Source: Pseudomonas flexibilis (lineage in GTDB: Bacteria; Pseudomonadota; Gammaproteobacteria; Pseudomonadales; Pseudomonadaceae). Taken from it: 64,000 nucleotides of DNA. The stretch's first letter is position 1, and each line of letters starts with the position of its first letter. The notes under the pieces are model-generated. The model had not been told where the DNA came from and did no database searches. It saw only the letters and a program-made list of their open reading frames with translations. The stretch spans positions 62,001 through 126,000 of the forward strand of contig NZ_JRUD01000019.1 of the NCBI RefSeq assembly GCF_000802425.1, in the 5' to 3' direction. This document shows positions 26,176 to 35,183 of this stretch, in pieces. Made by a program: the position numbers and the translations under genes.

Positions 26176-28917
26176 ATGCAGGCAGTACAGCAAGATGATT
26201 CTTCCAGGCCCCGGCCCGTAAGTCGGGGCTGCGAAGCCGGCACTGTGTTCCTTCTGGTATTTCTTGTCGGCCTGTCGTTATCGGCAGCCGCCGCGTATGC
26301 CCTGGAGCAGAATCGCCGTGCCCAGATGCAGGATCAATTCCAGCGTCTGGCCGGCGAGCGTGTGTCGCGGATCGCCAACCAGTTCAAGACCAGTCAGCAG
26401 CAGGTCGAATCCCTCAGCCGCCACCTGAGCCTGGCCGGCGACCTGGGCCCCGGAGCCTTCGCCCTGGCGACCGAGCACCTGTTGGCCGACAGCCTGGGCT
26501 TTATCTGGATGCCCCGCGTGACCCACGAGCAGCGGCCGGCCTTCGAGGCCCGGTTGCGCGAGCAGGGTGGCGCGAACGGTCTGCGCGAAGTGGATGAGCG
26601 AGGTGCGCTTCGCCCGGCCGGGGTGCGTGACGAGTATTTTCCGGTGCGCTACGTAGGTTCGCGCCATCTGGGTGAACGCCTGCCAGGCCTGGACCTGGCG
26701 TCCCATCCAGGCAGGCGGGAGATCCTGCAACGGGCGCGCGAGCGTGAGGGGCTGGTCTCCACCGTGCTGACGCTGTCGCCTGTCACCCCCTATGGCCAGG
26801 CCCTGGTGGTGATGGCCCCGGTACTGCGTGCGGGTGAACTGCTGGGCTTCGTTTCCTCTGCCCTGCTGCTGGACGATATGCTGGCCGAGCACGGCAGTAC
26901 CGAAGGGCTGTACACCGAACTCTGGGACCTGAGCGACGCCGAGCAGCCCCGCTTGCTCCACTCGGCAGGCGAGCCAGCCGAGAGCAGCGCGCTGGAGTAC
27001 CACCGGATGCTGCCCATGGCCGACCGACTGTTCGCCGTCAGCCTGCGCCCGCAGTTCGCCTTCATGCACCAGCATGGAGGATCGGTGGGTGTGTGGGTCT
27101 TCCTGCTGGGTGGTCTGGTCAGCCTGCTGGCGGCCGGATTTCTGGGCTCGTTGCTCAGTGAGCGGCAACGCACCCGCCGCCTGGTGGCGGTGCGCACGGC
27201 TGAACTGCAGGCCAGCCAGCGCGAGTTGCAGACCAGTCAGGAAGAGCTGCGCCTCAGCGAGCGGCGCTGGCACTTCGCCCTGGAGGGAGCGGGTGATGGC
27301 GTCTGGGACTGGGAATGCCAGACGGGCCGCGCCTACTTCTCGCCGACCTGGAAGCACATGCTCGGCTACGCCGACGGGGAGATCGAGGGCACCTACCAGG
27401 AATGGCTCGAACTGATCCACCCGCTGGACCGGCACCAGGCGCTGCGGGCTCTGGAACGCCACATGTCCGGCGCCACGGAGTCGGTCGCCTACGAGTACCG
27501 TCTGTACTGCAAGGACGGCAGTTGGAAGTGGATCCTCAGTCGCGGGCAAGTGGTGCTGCGCGATGCTCAGGACCAGCCGTTGCGCATGATCGGCGTGCAT
27601 ACGGATATCGATGGCCGCAAGCACACCGAGCTGCAGTTGAACCGCACCCTGGGCGAGCTCGATGCCCTGCTCAGGGCCACGACCCATGTGTTGATCATCG
27701 CCACCGACCTGCAGGGACTCATCCAGCGTTTCAACGTCGGTGCCGAACGCATGCTGGGCTACCGCGCGGAGCAGATGATCGGGCAGCCGATCGAACGCCT
27801 GTGCCGCGCCGAGGATCTGGACGATCACGCCGCGCCGTCCGGGTCGCGGCGTAGCCTGCAGGAACTGACTGCGGACTGCCGCACCAGCCAGGAATGGACG
27901 TACCTGCGCAGTGATGGTGGCCATCTGGTCGTCGACCTCATCACCACCAGTATCCGCGACGAATACGACCAGGCGGTCGGCTACCTGGGCATCGCCACCG
28001 ACGCCACCGAGCGCCGGCGCAGCCGTGCGGCGCTGGAGGAGCGCGACCACCTGTTGCAGAAGCTGACCCAGCGCGTGCCGGGCATCATCTTCCAGCTGCA
28101 CCGCGCGCCCAACGGCCATTTCAGCGTGCCGTACGCCAGTGCCGCGCTGTCCGGCCTCTACGAGCTGGACCCCACCGATGTGCGTTCCGATGCCCAGCGT
28201 ATGTTCCGCCTTGTGCACCCGGAAGACTACCCGCGACTGCGCGACGGCCTGCAGGATTCCGCGCAACACCTGACCCTGTGGCAGACGGAGCTGCGTTGCC
28301 TGCTGCCCAGCCAGGGACAGCGCTGGTTCCGCTGCGAGGCCATGCCGGAGCGCGGTGCCGATGGTGGCGTTCTCTGGCACGGCTTCCTGTCGGATATCAC
28401 GCCGCTCAAGGACACCGAACAGGAGTTGCGCCAGCTCTCGGAAACCGATGGCCTGACCGGGGTGTTCAACCGCCGCTACTTCCAGGAGCGCCTGGCGCAG
28501 GCCATCTCACTGGCCGGGCGGCGTGAAGCCGGCCTGTCCCTGCTGATGTTCGATATCGACCATTTCAAGCAGATCAACGACCAGTTTGGCCACGCCGCCG
28601 GTGACCGGGTACTGCAGGCGTGCTGCCAGCGGCTGGGAGCGCGCCTGCGGCGTAGCGACCTGCTGTGCCGGTTGGGTGGTGAGGAATTCGCCGTGCTGTG
28701 CGCCCAGACCAGCCTGTCCCAGGCGGTGACCCTGGCCGAGGCGCTGCGGGCGCTGCTGGCTGGCGAATCGATCGAAGAAGTGGGGCGCGTCACCGCCAGT
28801 TTTGGCGTAGCGCAATGGCATACCGGCGAAACCGCCGATGATTTGCTCAACCGTGCCGACGCCGCGCTCTACGCAGCCAAGCGCGCAGGTCGCGATCAGG
28901 TGCGCCTGGCGACCTGA
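26176..28917 (+). CDS. CHASE-PAS-PAS-PAS-GGDEF sensor diguanylate cyclase
   Basis: The 913-residue membrane protein has a helix at about 24-44, a periplasmic CHASE-type domain (LADSLGFIWMPRV, DEYFPVRYVGS), a second helix at about 304-326, a coiled linker and three PAS domains (about 360-480, 490-620, 640-745). The output is a GGDEF domain with active site GGEEF at 834-838. The inhibitory I-site RxxD is present at 825-828, so it should synthesise cyclic-di-GMP with product inhibition. There is no EAL domain. It starts 30 bases after rlmL on the same strand and ends seven bases from the convergent dacB gene. The signal sensed is unknown. Confidence 0.93.
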   Translation: MQAVQQDDSSRPRPVSRGCEAGTVFLLVFLVGLSLSAAAAYALEQNRRAQMQDQFQRLAGERVSRIANQFKTSQQQVESLSRHLSLAGDLGPGAFALATEHLLADSLGFIWMPRVTHEQRPAFEARLREQGGANGLREVDERGALRPAGVRDEYFPVRYVGSRHLGERLPGLDLASHPGRREILQRAREREGLVSTVLTLSPVTPYGQALVVMAPVLRAGELLGFVSSALLLDDMLAEHGSTEGLYTELWDLSDAEQPRLLHSAGEPAESSALEYHRMLPMADRLFAVSLRPQFAFMHQHGGSVGVWVFLLGGLVSLLAAGFLGSLLSERQRTRRLVAVRTAELQASQRELQTSQEELRLSERRWHFALEGAGDGVWDWECQTGRAYFSPTWKHMLGYADGEIEGTYQEWLELIHPLDRHQALRALERHMSGATESVAYEYRLYCKDGSWKWILSRGQVVLRDAQDQPLRMIGVHTDIDGRKHTELQLNRTLGELDALLRATTHVLIIATDLQGLIQRFNVGAERMLGYRAEQMIGQPIERLCRAEDLDDHAAPSGSRRSLQELTADCRTSQEWTYLRSDGGHLVVDLITTSIRDEYDQAVGYLGIATDATERRRSRAALEERDHLLQKLTQRVPGIIFQLHRAPNGHFSVPYASAALSGLYELDPTDVRSDAQRMFRLVHPEDYPRLRDGLQDSAQHLTLWQTELRCLLPSQGQRWFRCEAMPERGADGGVLWHGFLSDITPLKDTEQELRQLSETDGLTGVFNRRYFQERLAQAISLAGRREAGLSLLMFDIDHFKQINDQFGHAAGDRVLQACCQRLGARLRRSDLLCRLGGEEFAVLCAQTSLSQAVTLAEALRALLAGESIEEVGRVTASFGVAQWHTGETADDLLNRADAALYAAKRAGRDQVRLAT

Positions 28918-28924
28918 CCTGACC

Positions 28925-30400
28925 TCAGCGTCGCGCGGTGCTGCGCCGCTCGCGCGGCTGCTCGTATATCGACAGCAGCACCTGGTCCAGCACTGCCGAG
29001 GCGCCCCAGGGGCGCGGGTGGTTGAGGATGGCCACCACCGCCCAGCTGCTACCGTTCACGTCGCGGCTGTAGCCGGCGATGGCGCGCACGTTGTTCAGGG
29101 TGCCGGTCTTGATGTGCGCCTTGCCGGCCACGGCGGTGTCCTGCAGGCGTTTGCGCATGGTGCCGTCCAGCGCCGCCAGCGGCATGGAGGAAATGAACTC
29201 GGCGGCGAACGGGCTCTGCCAGGCCGACTGCAACAGGCTGGCCAGGCCCCGGGCAGTGACCCGCTCGCTGCGCGACAGGCCCGAGCCGTTTTCCAGCACC
29301 AGCCGTGCCACCGGCAGCCCCTTGGGTTCGAGCCACTGGCGAATCACCCGTTGCGCGGCGGCCGCATCGTCACTGTCCTGTCCTGTACGGAAGGCGGCGC
29401 CCAGGCTGAGGAACAGCTGCCGGGCCATGGTGTTGTTGCTGTATTTGTTGATGTCGCGGATGACCTCCACCAGGTCCGGCGATTCGGCGCGCACCAGCAG
29501 GCGCGCATCCTCCGGCACGCGGTCGATACGGTTGGCGCCCAGCAGGGTGCCGCCCAGCTCGCGCCAGATGGCCCGCACGGTACCCGCCGCATATTGCGGA
29601 TGATCGAGCAGCGCCAGATAGGTGTGTGCCTTGCAGCCCTGGGCCAGCTCGCCAGTGATCACCAGGGTCACGCTGTCGCCCTGGTGAACCGGCCGGTAAC
29701 TCACCTGCGGCCAGGCCGGGCAGGTGGCGCGGGCCGGCAGCGGGCGCACGCGATTGTCGATGCGCACCGCGTCCAGTGGCGGTTCGGCGCTCACATGCAC
29801 CTGGCCACCCTCGCTGCGCACGCTGAAACGCTGGGCGTTGAGATTGATCAGCAGGGAATCCGGCGCCACCAGATACGGGCGGTTGGCGTCACCGCCGTCA
29901 TCGTCGAATTCCGGCAGGGCGGGCTGCAGGAAATGGCTGCGGTCCAGCACCAGGTCGCCGCTGATGGTGTTAACCCCGTGGCTGCGCAGGTCGCGCAACA
30001 GCAGCCAGAGGCGTTCCATGTTCAGCTTGGGATCGCCACCACCCTTGAGGTAGAGATTGCCGTGCAGAACACCGTCGCGCAGCGGCCCATCGGCATACAG
30101 CTCGGTCGTCCAGGTGTGGGCGGGACCGAGCAGCTCCAGCGCGGCGTAGGTGGTGACCAGCTTGATGGTGGACGCGGGATTGACCGGCACGTCGGCGTTG
30201 TAGGCGGTGATCTGGCCGGGACCGTTGAGCGGGATGGCCACCAGCGACAGTGCCTGGCCGTCCAGCTTGTGCTGGCGCAAGGCCTGCTGGACTTTTACAG
30301 GGAGCACCTGTCGCTCCGCCGCCCACACGGGAGGGGCAGCGAGCAGCGTCGTGGTCGTCAGCAGGCCCCCCAGCAGTAGGGGATGCAGCCATGGTTTCAT
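28925..30400 (-). CDS. dacB: D-alanyl-D-alanine carboxypeptidase/endopeptidase (PBP4, DacB)
   Basis: The 491-residue periplasmic low-molecular-mass penicillin-binding protein trims and cleaves peptidoglycan cross-links. A signal peptide ends near residue 28 (VWAAERQ). The three catalytic motifs are intact: S77-T-I-K80, S321-N-N323 and K431-T-G433. The long insertion between the first two motifs is typical of class C PBP4. In Pseudomonas, loss of PBP4 is known to induce the AmpC beta-lactamase. I start at MKPWLHPLLL (30400); the frame is open further upstream but lacks a signal-peptide-like start there. Confidence 0.95.
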   Translation of the reverse strand: MKPWLHPLLLGGLLTTTTLLAAPPVWAAERQVLPVKVQQALRQHKLDGQALSLVAIPLNGPGQITAYNADVPVNPASTIKLVTTYAALELLGPAHTWTTELYADGPLRDGVLHGNLYLKGGGDPKLNMERLWLLLRDLRSHGVNTISGDLVLDRSHFLQPALPEFDDDGGDANRPYLVAPDSLLINLNAQRFSVRSEGGQVHVSAEPPLDAVRIDNRVRPLPARATCPAWPQVSYRPVHQGDSVTLVITGELAQGCKAHTYLALLDHPQYAAGTVRAIWRELGGTLLGANRIDRVPEDARLLVRAESPDLVEVIRDINKYSNNTMARQLFLSLGAAFRTGQDSDDAAAAQRVIRQWLEPKGLPVARLVLENGSGLSRSERVTARGLASLLQSAWQSPFAAEFISSMPLAALDGTMRKRLQDTAVAGKAHIKTGTLNNVRAIAGYSRDVNGSSWAVVAILNHPRPWGASAVLDQVLLSIYEQPRERRSTARR

Positions 30401-30531
30401 GCGGGCTTCCGGGAGAATCGGCACGCGTCCGGTATGCAGCTTAGTCATCGCCTGCAAGGACGAAGTTTGTCCGCGCCGACCGGTATCCGACGGGTGTCGT
30501 GCACAACCGCTTGGCGGAGGTCGCGTGCGGT

Positions 30532-30549
30532 TGTCCAGATCCCTGGACA
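30532..30549. promoter_or_regulatory. Operator palindrome, copy 1 (candidate enhancer site)
   Basis: TGTCCAG-ATCC-CTGGACA has perfect seven-base arms. It lies about 147 bases upstream of the sigma-54-like -24 element, the usual range for an enhancer-binding protein. The same palindrome recurs near 36500, upstream of the TRAP genes. Confidence 0.7.
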
Positions 30550-30570
30550 GTCGCTTGCTGCTGCTGAACA

Positions 30571-30588
30571 TGTCCAGCGAACCGGACG
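30571..30588. promoter_or_regulatory. Operator palindrome, copy 2 (candidate enhancer site)
   Basis: TGTCCAG-CGAA-CCGGACG matches copy 1 in the left arm and at 5 of 7 positions in the right arm. Its centre is 39 bases from the centre of copy 1. Confidence 0.6.
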
Positions 30589-30686
30589 TCTTTTCAGGCC
30601 CTCTGCGTCGCTGCGGCAGTGCCAGAGCAGCGGCAAAGCCGCGTGGCGCCTGGCCTTTGGGTGTCGGCGGGGAGTTGCGGATGGTC

Positions 30687-30703
30687 TGGCACGTCTTTCG
30701 CTG
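30687..30703 (+). promoter_or_regulatory. Sigma-54 (-24/-12) promoter candidate of the dehydrogenase gene
   Basis: TGGCACGTCTTTCGCTG has the invariant GG and GC separated by exactly ten bases and a perfect -24 half (TGGCACG). The -12 half TCGC differs from TTGC at one position. It lies about 75 bases before the coding start and downstream of the two operator copies. Confidence 0.65.
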
Positions 30704-30775
30704 TAGGGAGTTCAGACAAGGCGCCGTCCACGGGCAGGCGCCCCCGGCGGGTCGTCATCGGCAGGAGAACCCCAC

Positions 30776-31546
30776 ATGAATCTCAAAGGCAAGATCGCAC
30801 TGGTCACCGGCGCCACCAGCGGCATCGGTCTGGGCATCGCCCACCGTCTGGCCGCGGCCGGTGCCGCAGTGGTGATCAATGGCTTCGGCGACGTCGAAGG
30901 CGTGCTTGCCGAGCTTGGCCGCCATGGCACGCGAGTCGGCCACTACCCGGCGGACATGGCCGATGCGCAGCAGATCGCCGAGATGATCGCTTACGTTGAA
31001 CGGACCTTTGGTGGCCCCGACATCCTGGTCAACAACGCCGGCATCCAGCATGTCGCCGCGGTGGAGGCGTTTCCGGTGGAGCGCTGGGACGCCATCATCG
31101 CCATCAACCTGTCCTCGGTATTCCATACCTCGCGCCTGGTGCTGCCGGGCATGCGCCAGCGCGGCTGGGGGCGCATCCTCAATATCGCCTCCACCCATGG
31201 GCTGGTGGCTTCCGCCGGCAAGAGCGCCTATGTGGCCGCCAAGCACGGGGTGATCGGCCTGACCAAGAGCATCGCCCTGGAAACCGCGACCACGCCGATC
31301 ACCTGCAACGCGATCTGTCCCGGCTGGGTGCTGACGCCCCTGGTGCAGCAGCAGATTCAGGCGCGCATCGAGGCCGGTGCCAGCCCCGACGAGGCGCGCC
31401 ATGACCTGCTGGCGGAGAAGCAGCCGTCCCGGGAGTTCGTCACCCCCGAACAGCTCGGTGAGCTGGCGGTATTCCTGTGCAGCGAGGCCGCCGCCCAGGT
31501 GCGTGGTGCGGCCTGGAACATGGATGGCGGCTGGGTGGCCCAGTAG
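30776..31546 (+). CDS. bdhA: 3-Hydroxybutyrate dehydrogenase
   Basis: The 256-residue SDR enzyme oxidises D-3-hydroxybutyrate to acetoacetate with NAD. TGATSGIG is the cofactor loop, NNAGIQH follows, and the catalytic residues are Ser139, Tyr152 and Lys156 (YVAAK). The family-specific blocks NIASTHGLVAS and CNAICPGWVLTPLV and the C-terminal GAAWNMDGGW are those of bacterial D-beta-hydroxybutyrate dehydrogenases. AGGAG lies 8 bases before the ATG. Control by sigma-54 is inferred from the upstream promoter and palindromes. The gene converges on the regulator gene with a four-base gap. Confidence 0.92.
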   Translation: MNLKGKIALVTGATSGIGLGIAHRLAAAGAAVVINGFGDVEGVLAELGRHGTRVGHYPADMADAQQIAEMIAYVERTFGGPDILVNNAGIQHVAAVEAFPVERWDAIIAINLSSVFHTSRLVLPGMRQRGWGRILNIASTHGLVASAGKSAYVAAKHGVIGLTKSIALETATTPITCNAICPGWVLTPLVQQQIQARIEAGASPDEARHDLLAEKQPSREFVTPEQLGELAVFLCSEAAAQVRGAAWNMDGGWVAQ

Positions 31547-31550
31547 GTGC

Positions 31551-33044
31551 CTAGCGGCGCGTGCCCAGGCCGTGCTGCTGCAGCTTGCTGTACAGGCTGG
31601 CGCGGGAGATGCCCAGTTCGCTGGCGGCGCGCCGGCGATTGCCGTTGCAGGTCGCCAGGGCGTGCTGCAGCGCGCGGCGCTCGGCTGCCGCGATGCTGTG
31701 CGCCAAGGGCTGCAGCGGCTGCTGGGGTTCGTCAGCGGGTGGAGCAGCCTGCGGCGTTGGGTTGGCGGCCGCCGTGACGGGCAACGGTGCGCCGCGCGTA
31801 GCCAGCAGTGGCAGCAGTTGTGCCGCCTCCAGCACTGGGCCGTCGGCATCCAACTGTACCCGCTCCAGCAGGTTGCGCAGCTCCCGCACGTTGCCGTTCC
31901 ACGGCTGCCGGACCAGCAACATCAGGGCTTCGCGGCTCAGCTCCCGGGGCGCCTGGCCGGAGCGGTTGGCGATGTCGTCGAGCAGGTGTTCGGCCAGCGC
32001 CGGGATATCCTCGCGGCGGTCGCGTAGCGGCGGCACGTGGAGCGCCAGCACATTCAGGCGGTAGTAGAGGTCGGCGCGGAACTGCCCGGCGGCGACCTTG
32101 GCCTCCAGGTCGATATGGGTTGCGGCGATCACCCTTACGTTGAGCGGCTTGACCTGGTTGGAGCCGAGCGGCTCGACTTCCTGCTCCTGCAGCACACGCA
32201 GCAGCTTGGCCTGCAATGCCAGCGGCAGGTCGCCGATCTCGTCGAGGAACAGCGTGCCACCGTTGGCCACCTCGAACTTGCCGATGCGCGCCTTGCGATC
32301 GGCACCGGTGAAGGCGCCCGGCGCGGTGCCGAACAGCTCGGCCTCGACCAGGGTTTCGGGAATGGCGGCGACGTTGACCGCCACGAACGGGCCGTTGGCG
32401 CGCGGCGACAGGTTGTGGATGCCCTGCGCCAGCAGCTCCTTGCCGGTGCCCGTCTCGCCGCGCAGCAACACTGTGGCGTCCAGCTGTGCGGCGCGCCGGG
32501 CCTGGCGCTTGACCTCGCTGGCGGCGGCGCTGCCGCCGATGAAGCCGGCGATGGTGTAGCGGGCGCGGCGTGCCTTGGCCAGCTCACTCTGGGTAGCCAG
32601 CAGTTGATTCTGCAGGCTGTTGTACTTGGCCATCAGCGGTTTGAGCTGGTGCGCGCGATCCAGCAGCACGAAGCCCAGCGCACCCACCAGGGTGCCGTCC
32701 TTGTCGCGCAGCGGGATGCGCGTGACCACGAAGTGCTCGCTGCCGAAGGCCATCAGATCGAGCATGCTCGGTTGGCCGCTCTCGACCACCTCGCGCAGGC
32801 GGCTGGCCGGCAACACCTCTTCGATCTCCTTGCCGAGCACGCTGTGCGGCGGACTGATGCCGAGCTTCTCTGCGTATTTGTCGTTGATCCAGACGATTCG
32901 CGCCTGGCGGTTCACGGCGATGGTGCCTTCGCACTGCGCATCAAGGTGATCGAACAGCAGGGGCATCGCCACCGCGCGAAAGCGCTCGGGAGATACCCCG
33001 ACGATCAGGCCGTGCTGGTCGAGGTCGTTGCTGGAGATGGCCAT
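31551..33044 (-). CDS. Sigma-54-dependent enhancer-binding regulator with PAS domain
   Basis: The 497-residue activator has an N-terminal PAS-like sensor (about 30-130), a short coiled linker and a central AAA+ domain. That domain has Walker A GETGTGKE (196-203), the sigma-54 contact loop GAFTGA (243-248) and Walker B LFLDE (265-269). It ends with a Fis-type helix-turn-helix (about 450-497, [20 protein letters not shown]). It lies between bdhA and the TRAP genes. In P. aeruginosa a sigma-54 activator next to bdhA, HbcR, controls 3-hydroxybutyrate use, so I infer a similar role. The start at 33044 has GGAAG about 10 bases upstream. Confidence 0.93.
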   Translation of the reverse strand: MAISSNDLDQHGLIVGVSPERFRAVAMPLLFDHLDAQCEGTIAVNRQARIVWINDKYAEKLGISPPHSVLGKEIEEVLPASRLREVVESGQPSMLDLMAFGSEHFVVTRIPLRDKDGTLVGALGFVLLDRAHQLKPLMAKYNSLQNQLLATQSELAKARRARYTIAGFIGGSAAASEVKRQARRAAQLDATVLLRGETGTGKELLAQGIHNLSPRANGPFVAVNVAAIPETLVEAELFGTAPGAFTGADRKARIGKFEVANGGTLFLDEIGDLPLALQAKLLRVLQEQEVEPLGSNQVKPLNVRVIAATHIDLEAKVAAGQFRADLYYRLNVLALHVPPLRDRREDIPALAEHLLDDIANRSGQAPRELSREALMLLVRQPWNGNVRELRNLLERVQLDADGPVLEAAQLLPLLATRGAPLPVTAAANPTPQAAPPADEPQQPLQPLAHSIAAAERRALQHALATCNGNRRRAASELGISRASLYSKLQQHGLGTRR

Positions 33045-33083
33045 GGCAGCTGGGCTTCCGAGGGTGACGGGGGATTATGGGAG

Positions 33084-33108
33084 CCGCCTCGCCGCGCGGG
33101 CAAGGCGG
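33084..33108 (-). other. Intercistronic hairpin between the TRAP large-subunit gene and the regulator gene
   Basis: Ten-base arms (33084-33093 and 33099-33108), perfect except one G-T pair, enclose a five-base GC loop. There is no T tract on the transcribed side, so it looks like an attenuating or mRNA-stabilising element rather than a full terminator. Confidence 0.45.
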
Positions 33109-33120
33109 TACAGCCGGGGA

Positions 33121-34491
33121 TCAGGGGCCGCCATACACCTCGTTGGGCAGCCAGGTGGCCAGGGGCTCGAAGTAGAACACCAGGGCCATGCCGAGCAGTT
33201 GCAGGGCGATGAAGGGCGCCACACCCAGGTAGATGTGGCGGGTGCTGATGCCCGGCGGGCAGACGCCCTTGATATAGAACAGTGCGAAGCCCACGGGTGG
33301 GGTGAGGAACGAGGTCTGCAGGCACAGCGCGAAGAGGATTGCGAACCACAGGGGATCGACGCCCATGGAGAACAGCACCGGCGCCACCAGTGGCAGGATG
33401 ATCAGAGTGATCTCCACCCAGTCGAGGAAGAACCCCAGCAGGAAGGTGATCGCCAGCACCGTGAACAGCACGCCGGTCTGGCCGAATGGCAGGCCGGTCA
33501 GCGCGGCACGGATCACGTCATCACCGCCCAGGCCGCGCAGCACGGCGGCGAACACCGTGGCGCCGATGAAGATGCCGAAGATGAAGGCGGCGGTGCGGCT
33601 GGTCTGGTAGAGGGCGTCCTTGAGCACCGAAAGGCTCAGGCGACGGCCGCCAGCCGCCATCAACAGTGCGCCGGCCGCGCCGACTGCCGAGGCCTCGGTG
33701 GTGGTGGCGATGCCGAAGAAGATCGAGCCGAGCACGGCGAAGATCAGCGCCAGCGGCGGCACCACGGCCCGGAACACGTCGAGCAGGGCGCGGCCGTCGA
33801 GCTTCTGCCGGTTGGCGGGTGCCGGGGCGAAGTCTTTCTTCAGCCAGGCGACGATCACGATGTACAGCACGTACATCAGCGCCAGCAGCATCCCCGGGAT
33901 CAGCGCGCCCATGAACAGCTTGCCCACCGAGGCCTCGGAAGTGCCGAGGCGATCGGCCATCAGCACCAGCATGATGCTTGGCGGAATCAGGATGCCCAGC
34001 GTGCCCACCGAACAGGCGGTGCCTACCGCCAGGCTCTTGTTGTAGTTGGCCTGCAGCATCGGTCCGAGCGACAGCATGCCGAGCAGCGCCACCGAGGCGC
34101 CGACGATGCCGGTGGACGCGGCGAGCAGGATGCCGACCACCACCACGGTCACCGCGTAGCCGCCGCGCAGCGGGCCGAGGACCCGTACCAGGCTGTGCAT
34201 CAGCCGTTCGGCGATGCCCGAGCGGTCGAGCATGATGCCCATGAAGATGAACAACGGCAGGGCGACCATCAGCTCGTTGGCGACGATGCCGTAGATGCGC
34301 GCGTCCAGGACGCCGATGGTGCCGTCCCAGGTGAACCAGAGATCGGCGTCGAAGTGATCGACCAGTACATAGCCGAGCACTGCGAACAGCAGGCCGATGC
34401 CGGCCAGCGACCAGGCGACCGGGAAGCCGAGCAGCAGCAGGCCCATGAAGCTGGCGAACATGGCGATGACGAGAATTTCTTCCAGACCCAT
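33121..34491 (-). CDS. TRAP transporter large permease subunit (DctM-like)
   Basis: The 456-residue integral membrane protein has about twelve hydrophobic segments and the DctM signatures LLLGFPVAWSLAGIGL, MVALPLFIFMGIMLDRSGIA and GTLGILIPPSIMLVL. DctM is the sodium-coupled translocating subunit of tripartite TRAP transporters. It works with the small subunit and the periplasmic binding protein encoded just upstream on the same strand. I start at 34491 (MGLEEILVIAMFASF) with GGAG 11 bases upstream; 16 bases separate it from the DctQ stop. The substrate is expected to be a carboxylate. Confidence 0.93.
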   Translation of the reverse strand: MGLEEILVIAMFASFMGLLLLGFPVAWSLAGIGLLFAVLGYVLVDHFDADLWFTWDGTIGVLDARIYGIVANELMVALPLFIFMGIMLDRSGIAERLMHSLVRVLGPLRGGYAVTVVVVGILLAASTGIVGASVALLGMLSLGPMLQANYNKSLAVGTACSVGTLGILIPPSIMLVLMADRLGTSEASVGKLFMGALIPGMLLALMYVLYIVIVAWLKKDFAPAPANRQKLDGRALLDVFRAVVPPLALIFAVLGSIFFGIATTTEASAVGAAGALLMAAGGRRLSLSVLKDALYQTSRTAAFIFGIFIGATVFAAVLRGLGGDDVIRAALTGLPFGQTGVLFTVLAITFLLGFFLDWVEITLIILPLVAPVLFSMGVDPLWFAILFALCLQTSFLTPPVGFALFYIKGVCPPGISTRHIYLGVAPFIALQLLGMALVFYFEPLATWLPNEVYGGP

Positions 34492-34507
34492 GATTGCGAC
34501 TTCTCCA

Positions 34508-35110
34508 TCAGGGCTGCGAACGAGCGCGGTCGCGGTCGTCCGAGGGGGCCGCCAGGGCCCGCGGGAAATGGAACAGCAGCGTGCTGCAGCGCAGTGCGCG
34601 GGAGAGCAGCGCCAGCGCCACCAGCAGCAGCCCCAGCGGCAGCACGCTCTTGAAGATGAAGCGATAGGGCAGCCCGCTGGGTGCCTGGGAACGCTCGTTG
34701 TACAGGTAGGCCTGGTAGGCGTAGGGGACCAGCGCATCGATCATCAGCAGGATCACCGGCAGCGCCAGCAACACAATGGCGAGCAGCTCGATCCAGGCCT
34801 GGCTGCGCAGGCTGAAGCGTTCACGCAGCACGTCGACGCGCACGTGGTCGTCGCGCACCACCGCGTAGGCGAGGGACAGCATCACGGCGGCGCCGAACAG
34901 GTGCCAGGACAGTTCCTCCAGCGCAATGGAGCCGCGCGAGAGAATGAAGCGACTGAACACGTTGGCCAGTACCACCAGCAGAACCACCAGCCAGAGCCAG
35001 GCGCTGGCCTGGCCGATGGCGGTCAGCAGGCGATCCAGTGGCCGCGAGATGCGGTTGTACGGCAGCGCCTCGGGCGCTGCCGTATCGGGAGAGACGGGCT
35101 TGAAGGACAC
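34508..35110 (-). CDS. TRAP transporter small permease subunit (DctQ-like)
   Basis: The 200-residue protein has four membrane helices and the DctQ pattern of a conserved glutamate pair near helix 2 (IALEELSWHLFGAAVMLSLAY) and DDHVRVDVL. I choose GTG at 35110 because GAGG is 5 bases upstream. The GTG at 35170 would begin inside a strong hairpin. The protein pairs with DctM, and both are placed downstream of the binding-protein gene and its hairpin, an arrangement that would give more binding protein than membrane subunits. Confidence 0.88.
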   Translation of the reverse strand: MSFKPVSPDTAAPEALPYNRISRPLDRLLTAIGQASAWLWLVVLLVVLANVFSRFILSRGSIALEELSWHLFGAAVMLSLAYAVVRDDHVRVDVLRERFSLRSQAWIELLAIVLLALPVILLMIDALVPYAYQAYLYNERSQAPSGLPYRFIFKSVLPLGLLLVALALLSRALRCSTLLFHFPRALAAPSDDRDRARSQP

Positions 35111-35143
35111 GGCGACCTCGAAATCTCGACACGGGGATTGAGA

Positions 35144-35167
35144 AGCGGGCACGTTGCCGTGCCCGCT
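35144..35167 (-). other. Intercistronic hairpin between dctP-like and dctQ-like genes
   Basis: AGCGGGCACG and CGTGCCCGCT form a perfect ten-pair stem around a four-base loop, starting 16 bases after the binding-protein stop. There is no T run, so it probably protects the 3' end of the binding-protein message or causes partial termination. Confidence 0.65.
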
Positions 35168-35183
35168 CACGGGCGCGCAGCCG

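Larger units (their letters stand above)
30401..30775. other. Divergent regulatory stretch between dacB and the 3-hydroxybutyrate dehydrogenase gene
   Basis: This 375-base stretch contains two copies of the operator palindrome (30532-30549 and 30571-30588) and a sigma-54-type promoter (30687-30703). No gene is seen. Confidence 0.65.

Noticed and set aside
35111-35170. GTG start at 35170 for the DctQ-like protein
   Set aside because: It lies in the intercistronic hairpin and lacks a ribosome-binding site, whereas GTG 35110 has GAGG at 5 bases.
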